From assembly GCF_051622035.1 (NCBI RefSeq), contig NC_135365.1, positions 22,215,501 to 22,279,500 of the forward strand: DNA of 64,000 nucleotides, in the 5' to 3' direction. Origin of the DNA: Arctopsyche grandis (lineage: Eukaryota > Arthropoda > Insecta > Trichoptera > Hydropsychidae). This document shows positions 62,003-64,000 of the stretch, piece after piece; position 1 is the first letter of the stretch, and every line of letters begins with the position of its first letter. The notes beneath the pieces are model-generated. The model searched no databases. It saw nothing but the letters and a program-made list of their open reading frames with translations, and was not told where the DNA came from. The position numbers were made by a program, and so were the translations under genes.

Positions 62003-62976
62003 CTAGGGATTGCATTACCGATTTACCGGTAAATCGCCAAAATTTTGCCATCGGTTATTACCGGAACTTATTTCATCGCGAATTATGTAAGTACATACAT
62101 ACATATAAAGCATAATATTGCATTAAAAATCGATGCAAATGGTGTATTATGGATTAGGTCGTCTGGAATTTATTTATTTTCATTATCAAATGTCCAAAAT
62201 GACTAAAATTTTGAGCGGGATAACGTTTTTAGTCTAAACAGATTTTTTTACGACTGGCAACGCCACTTTTTCTAATTCCTGCCGCTCACATTAATACAAA
62301 TGCGATATATTGCAACCATTGAAGTATAATGCATTATACTTCAATGATTGCAACGTAATAGTAACTCATTGCAATAAGGTGTAGCTAGTAGCGAGCCTTC
62401 TGTCAGTTTGACGGTTCTCCTGTAGCTATGATGCCTGATGCATTTGTAAGAGTGGCAACACTGTTGCATGCTTTAGAGTGGCAACACAGACCAACCAAGT
62501 CGTAATAAATACGATCAGATGGTTGTTTCAATTACGATTATTAATTATTACGAATGGACTTAATGTATTTATATGACACTAGTTGTTTTACCCGGCTTCG
62601 CTCAGTATTTGTAATATAAACAGCTTTAACATGGCGAATATAATAGTAAATATTCATTTGTTTTTTTATTAAATTTATTTGAATGGAAAAAAAAATCGAA
62701 TCGTTGTCATAGAAACTTTCCCAACAGTTCCCAACCAAAGATATATGTACATATGTATGTACGTATAAAGTCTCTTTCGAAATTATATATTAGATTATTC
62801 ACCTGAGATTCATTTTTAATTAATTACGGTTCAATCTAGATTAGTGTTGTTAGGAAAAGTAACCACATAAAGATATCGAATCCTTTTTTTTTCATTTACC
62901 AATAAAAACCGGTAAACCGGCAATGGAAGAAGTTACTACCGGTAAATGAAGTTTGACGATAAATTGCAATTCCTAG
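62003..62976. mobile_element. hAT-like composite element
   Basis: The left end CTAGGGATTGCATTACCG and right end ATAAATTGCAATTCCTAG are inverted, with ACCGGTAAA motifs just inside both. The interior holds a dispersed repeat (62360-62535), a short palindrome (GAAGTATAATGCATTATACT at 62325) and the ACTAGTTGTTTTACCCGG repeat at 62578. No clear target duplication. Confidence 0.5.
62578..62700 (+). repeat. Dispersed repeat, second copy of 45733
   Basis: ACTAGTTGTTTTACCCGGCT then TCGCTCAGTATTTGTAATAT matches the copy at 45733 closely. Confidence 0.6.
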
Positions 62977-64000
62977 TTAATTAACACATATGAACATAAT
63001 ATATTGGATTAAAAATAAATAAGACAGATTAAACCTTGGTCAACCATACAAAAACACCTTCAATTCTAAATATGTATGTACATGCATATGCACAATTGCA
63101 CATATTATATACACAGATAAGAATCATTAAAATTTGCACAATTTCAATGACTGCCTACTTTCAATTTAAACAAAATTAACGAAATGCTCTTTGTATATTT
63201 TTATAAAGGTACCATACGTTTAAGAATAAGAGTTCCATTCATACGAAGTTGAAATTTGAAAATCAGTTCCTCGCTTTTTATTATTACAAGGCTGTTATTA
63301 GTTTGCTTTCTCAAAAGATTGAGCTAAAATTCCTAGTCTTCAAATCGTTTTGAAACTTTGCCATTTTGCGCGGTTTGGTCAACGATGGAAATTTCAAACG
63401 ATTTTTATAGTTCGATGGTGAAAAATAGTCGTAATATTCACGTCTAATTTTGCGATATTTTTGGATACGTTGATATTTAATAGGTAGTTGTTTGACTTTC
63501 CGCAATGCACTCGTTTTTTCGGATTTTAATTGTTTAAACGTCTATATACATATTTATCGTTTTCGCACCATATCTTATAAAATTTGCATAATGGGCTCTC
63601 ACTATCTCTCATATATATTTTTTTACTTCATTCATAGGCTATATAATGAATGTTATTATAGCTTCAATATCAATAAACTTGCCTCATTCTACACACGTGT
63701 TCTACTTCAAACAAGCACATCACATTATATCCGTATTTAAGTCAACTAAATAGTAAAGACCGATAAATTAAAGAATTCTTTTTTTAAATAATCGCGTTCT
63801 TATCTTAAGCTGTCATTCATTTGAAAGGAACTGATTATGTATAGGTACATTCATAAACACCACACGCCAAAGACATTAAGATTAAAACAAAACTGTTTAT
63901 ATTTTTTCCGGTGAAATGAGATAGGGTTAAACCTTAGTACCAGTTTCATGATTCAAATGCATCTATCAATTGACCCTCTGGATTGACCCAAGAAGGACGA
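62977..64000. other. Intergenic, repeat fragment at 63290-63420
   Basis: GAAACTTTGCCATTTTGCGC then GGTTTGGTCA (63352-63381) is the inverse of 47748-47777. The rest is AT-rich, with no supported gene up to the window edge. Confidence 0.4.

Overview
The window reads as nuclear DNA of an insect: about two-thirds A+T, short GT-AG introns, pickpocket-type (DEG/ENaC) channel genes, an arthropod Inr+DPE core promoter, many CATACATATGTA-type simple motifs, and a dense load of transposon relics. I cannot assign the order from sequence alone. Five protein-coding genes can be supported by reading exons across splice sites: an XRCC4-like DNA-repair gene (20231-20995, +), a Rab1 GTPase gene (24776-29506, -; four coding exons, the first only 14 nt), a small secreted cysteine-rich peptide gene (33841-34975, +, three exons), and two tandem ten-exon pickpocket-like sodium channel genes (35409-39237 and 39954-44536, both +, 533 and 529 aa, both open throughout). 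A sixth gene probably starts at a core promoter near 50246, but its coding part is not recognisable here.

Layout. 1-19700 is gene-poor and built of nested mobile elements: SINEs, truncated non-LTR retrotransposons, a solo LTR, arrays of short hAT elements inserted into one another's target duplications, and TTAA-type elements. 19.7-21 kb holds XRCC4, with a small inverted-repeat element just upstream. 21.7-22.3 kb is a tandemly duplicated palindromic element. 24.5-29.8 kb is Rab1, with a CpG-rich promoter and G-rich minisatellites at the start of intron 1. 30-33.7 kb is repeats again. 33.8-44.6 kb is the peptide gene plus the channel pair, whose introns have taken independent insertions (TTAA element with a nested hAT, an RTE-like fragment with a nested hAT, and an antisense non-LTR copy). 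44.6-64 kb is again repeat-rich: paired TAA-flanked short elements, a jockey-like element split by a hAT, a degenerate tandem repeat of about 143 bp, and several fold-back elements.

The genes do not form a pathway together: XRCC4 acts in non-homologous end joining, Rab1 in ER-Golgi traffic, and the channel pair and peptide in membrane or extracellular roles. The most unusual content is the insertion history. Several elements occur as tandem runs separated by one shared target duplication, and other copies in the same window preserve the unoccupied site, so the order of events can be read directly.
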